Shown here piece by piece: positions 4,988 to 5,064 of a DNA stretch of 5,064 bases (position 1 is the stretch's first letter; every line of letters starts with the position of its first letter). Below the pieces are notes generated by a model. It ran no database searches. It worked only from the letters and a program-made list of their open reading frames with translations, and was not told the origin of the DNA. A program made the translations under genes and the position numbers. Origin of the DNA: Clostridia bacterium (GTDB lineage: Bacteria; Bacillota; Clostridia; Christensenellales; Borkfalkiaceae); the NCBI GenBank assembly GCA_017620875.1, contig JAGAUH010000100.1, positions 1 through 5,064 on the forward strand, written 5' to 3'.

Positions 4988-5016
4988 AGTATAAACCATT
5001 TTTTAGTAAAAGTCAA
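4988..5016 (-). promoter_or_regulatory. Promoter of the repeat-containing ncRNA
   Basis: On the minus strand TTGACT (5011-5016), 17-nt spacer, TATACT (4988-4993), with predicted start near 4981. Boxes and spacing are identical to the promoter at 4788-4816, offset by exactly 200 bp, and GCAAGG again lies 2 nt upstream of the -35 (5019-5024). Confidence 0.88.
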
Positions 5017-5064
5017 TACCTTGCAACAATATATAGCATACAATGTTGTTATATTTACGCATAA

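Larger units (their letters stand above)
4771..5029 (-). repeat. Duplicated promoter-plus-leader module (4771-4829 and 4971-5029)
   Basis: The two 59-bp stretches agree at 52 positions by eye. Four of the seven differences are consecutive bases in the promoter spacer (4794-4797), while the -35, the -10, the upstream GCAAGGTA and the 5' leader GCAAGGGAAAC are kept. The RNA bodies downstream of the module are unrelated. Sequence to the right of 5029 shows only an AT-rich stretch and no gene. Confidence 0.85.

Overview
The window is AT-rich DNA with strong Shine-Dalgarno sites, near-consensus sigma-A promoters and intrinsic terminators. It also carries the rpmG-secE pair of the classic bacterial ribosomal/Sec cluster. 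This points to a low-GC Bacillota, most likely an uncultured Clostridia-type bacterium; that assignment is an inference from style and gene order, not from a species marker.

Layout from left to right. At 1-415 (minus strand) lie the start of secE, cut by the window edge, then rpmG (ribosomal protein L33) and its promoter; nusG and ribosomal genes would be expected beyond the left edge. At 596-1699 (minus) is a membrane acyltransferase of the Acyl_transf_3 type whose last codons are a run of ten G. At 1736-2075 there is no gene but a dense chain of hairpins, including two that compete for the same bases, plus a terminator-like stem just upstream of the acyltransferase. At 2083-3027 (minus) is a highly acidic Glu/Pro/Val-repeat protein with a globular C-terminal domain; its promoter shows that the longer reading frame up to 3093 is not the gene. 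At 3028-3242 are divergent promoters. At 3243-4490 (plus) is a monovalent cation:proton antiporter of the CPA2/NapA-KefB kind, followed by two strong terminators.

The most unusual part is 4594-5029. Two minus-strand non-coding RNA genes sit in tandem. Each has its own TTGACT-N17-TATACT promoter, its own intrinsic terminator and the same GNRA-capped 5' hairpin, and the promoters are exactly 200 bp apart. The upstream RNA (about 154 nt) contains two perfect 46-nt direct repeats. In each repeat two helices interleave in an H-type pseudoknot order, which resembles the antitoxin RNAs of type III toxin-antitoxin systems, but no toxin gene is visible. The downstream RNA (about 188 nt) has no tandem repeat but several stems and a possible loop-loop contact. 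I could not assign either RNA to a known family.

The protein genes do not form one pathway: a translation/secretion operon, a surface-modification enzyme, an acidic protein of unknown role, and an ion exchanger with its own promoter.
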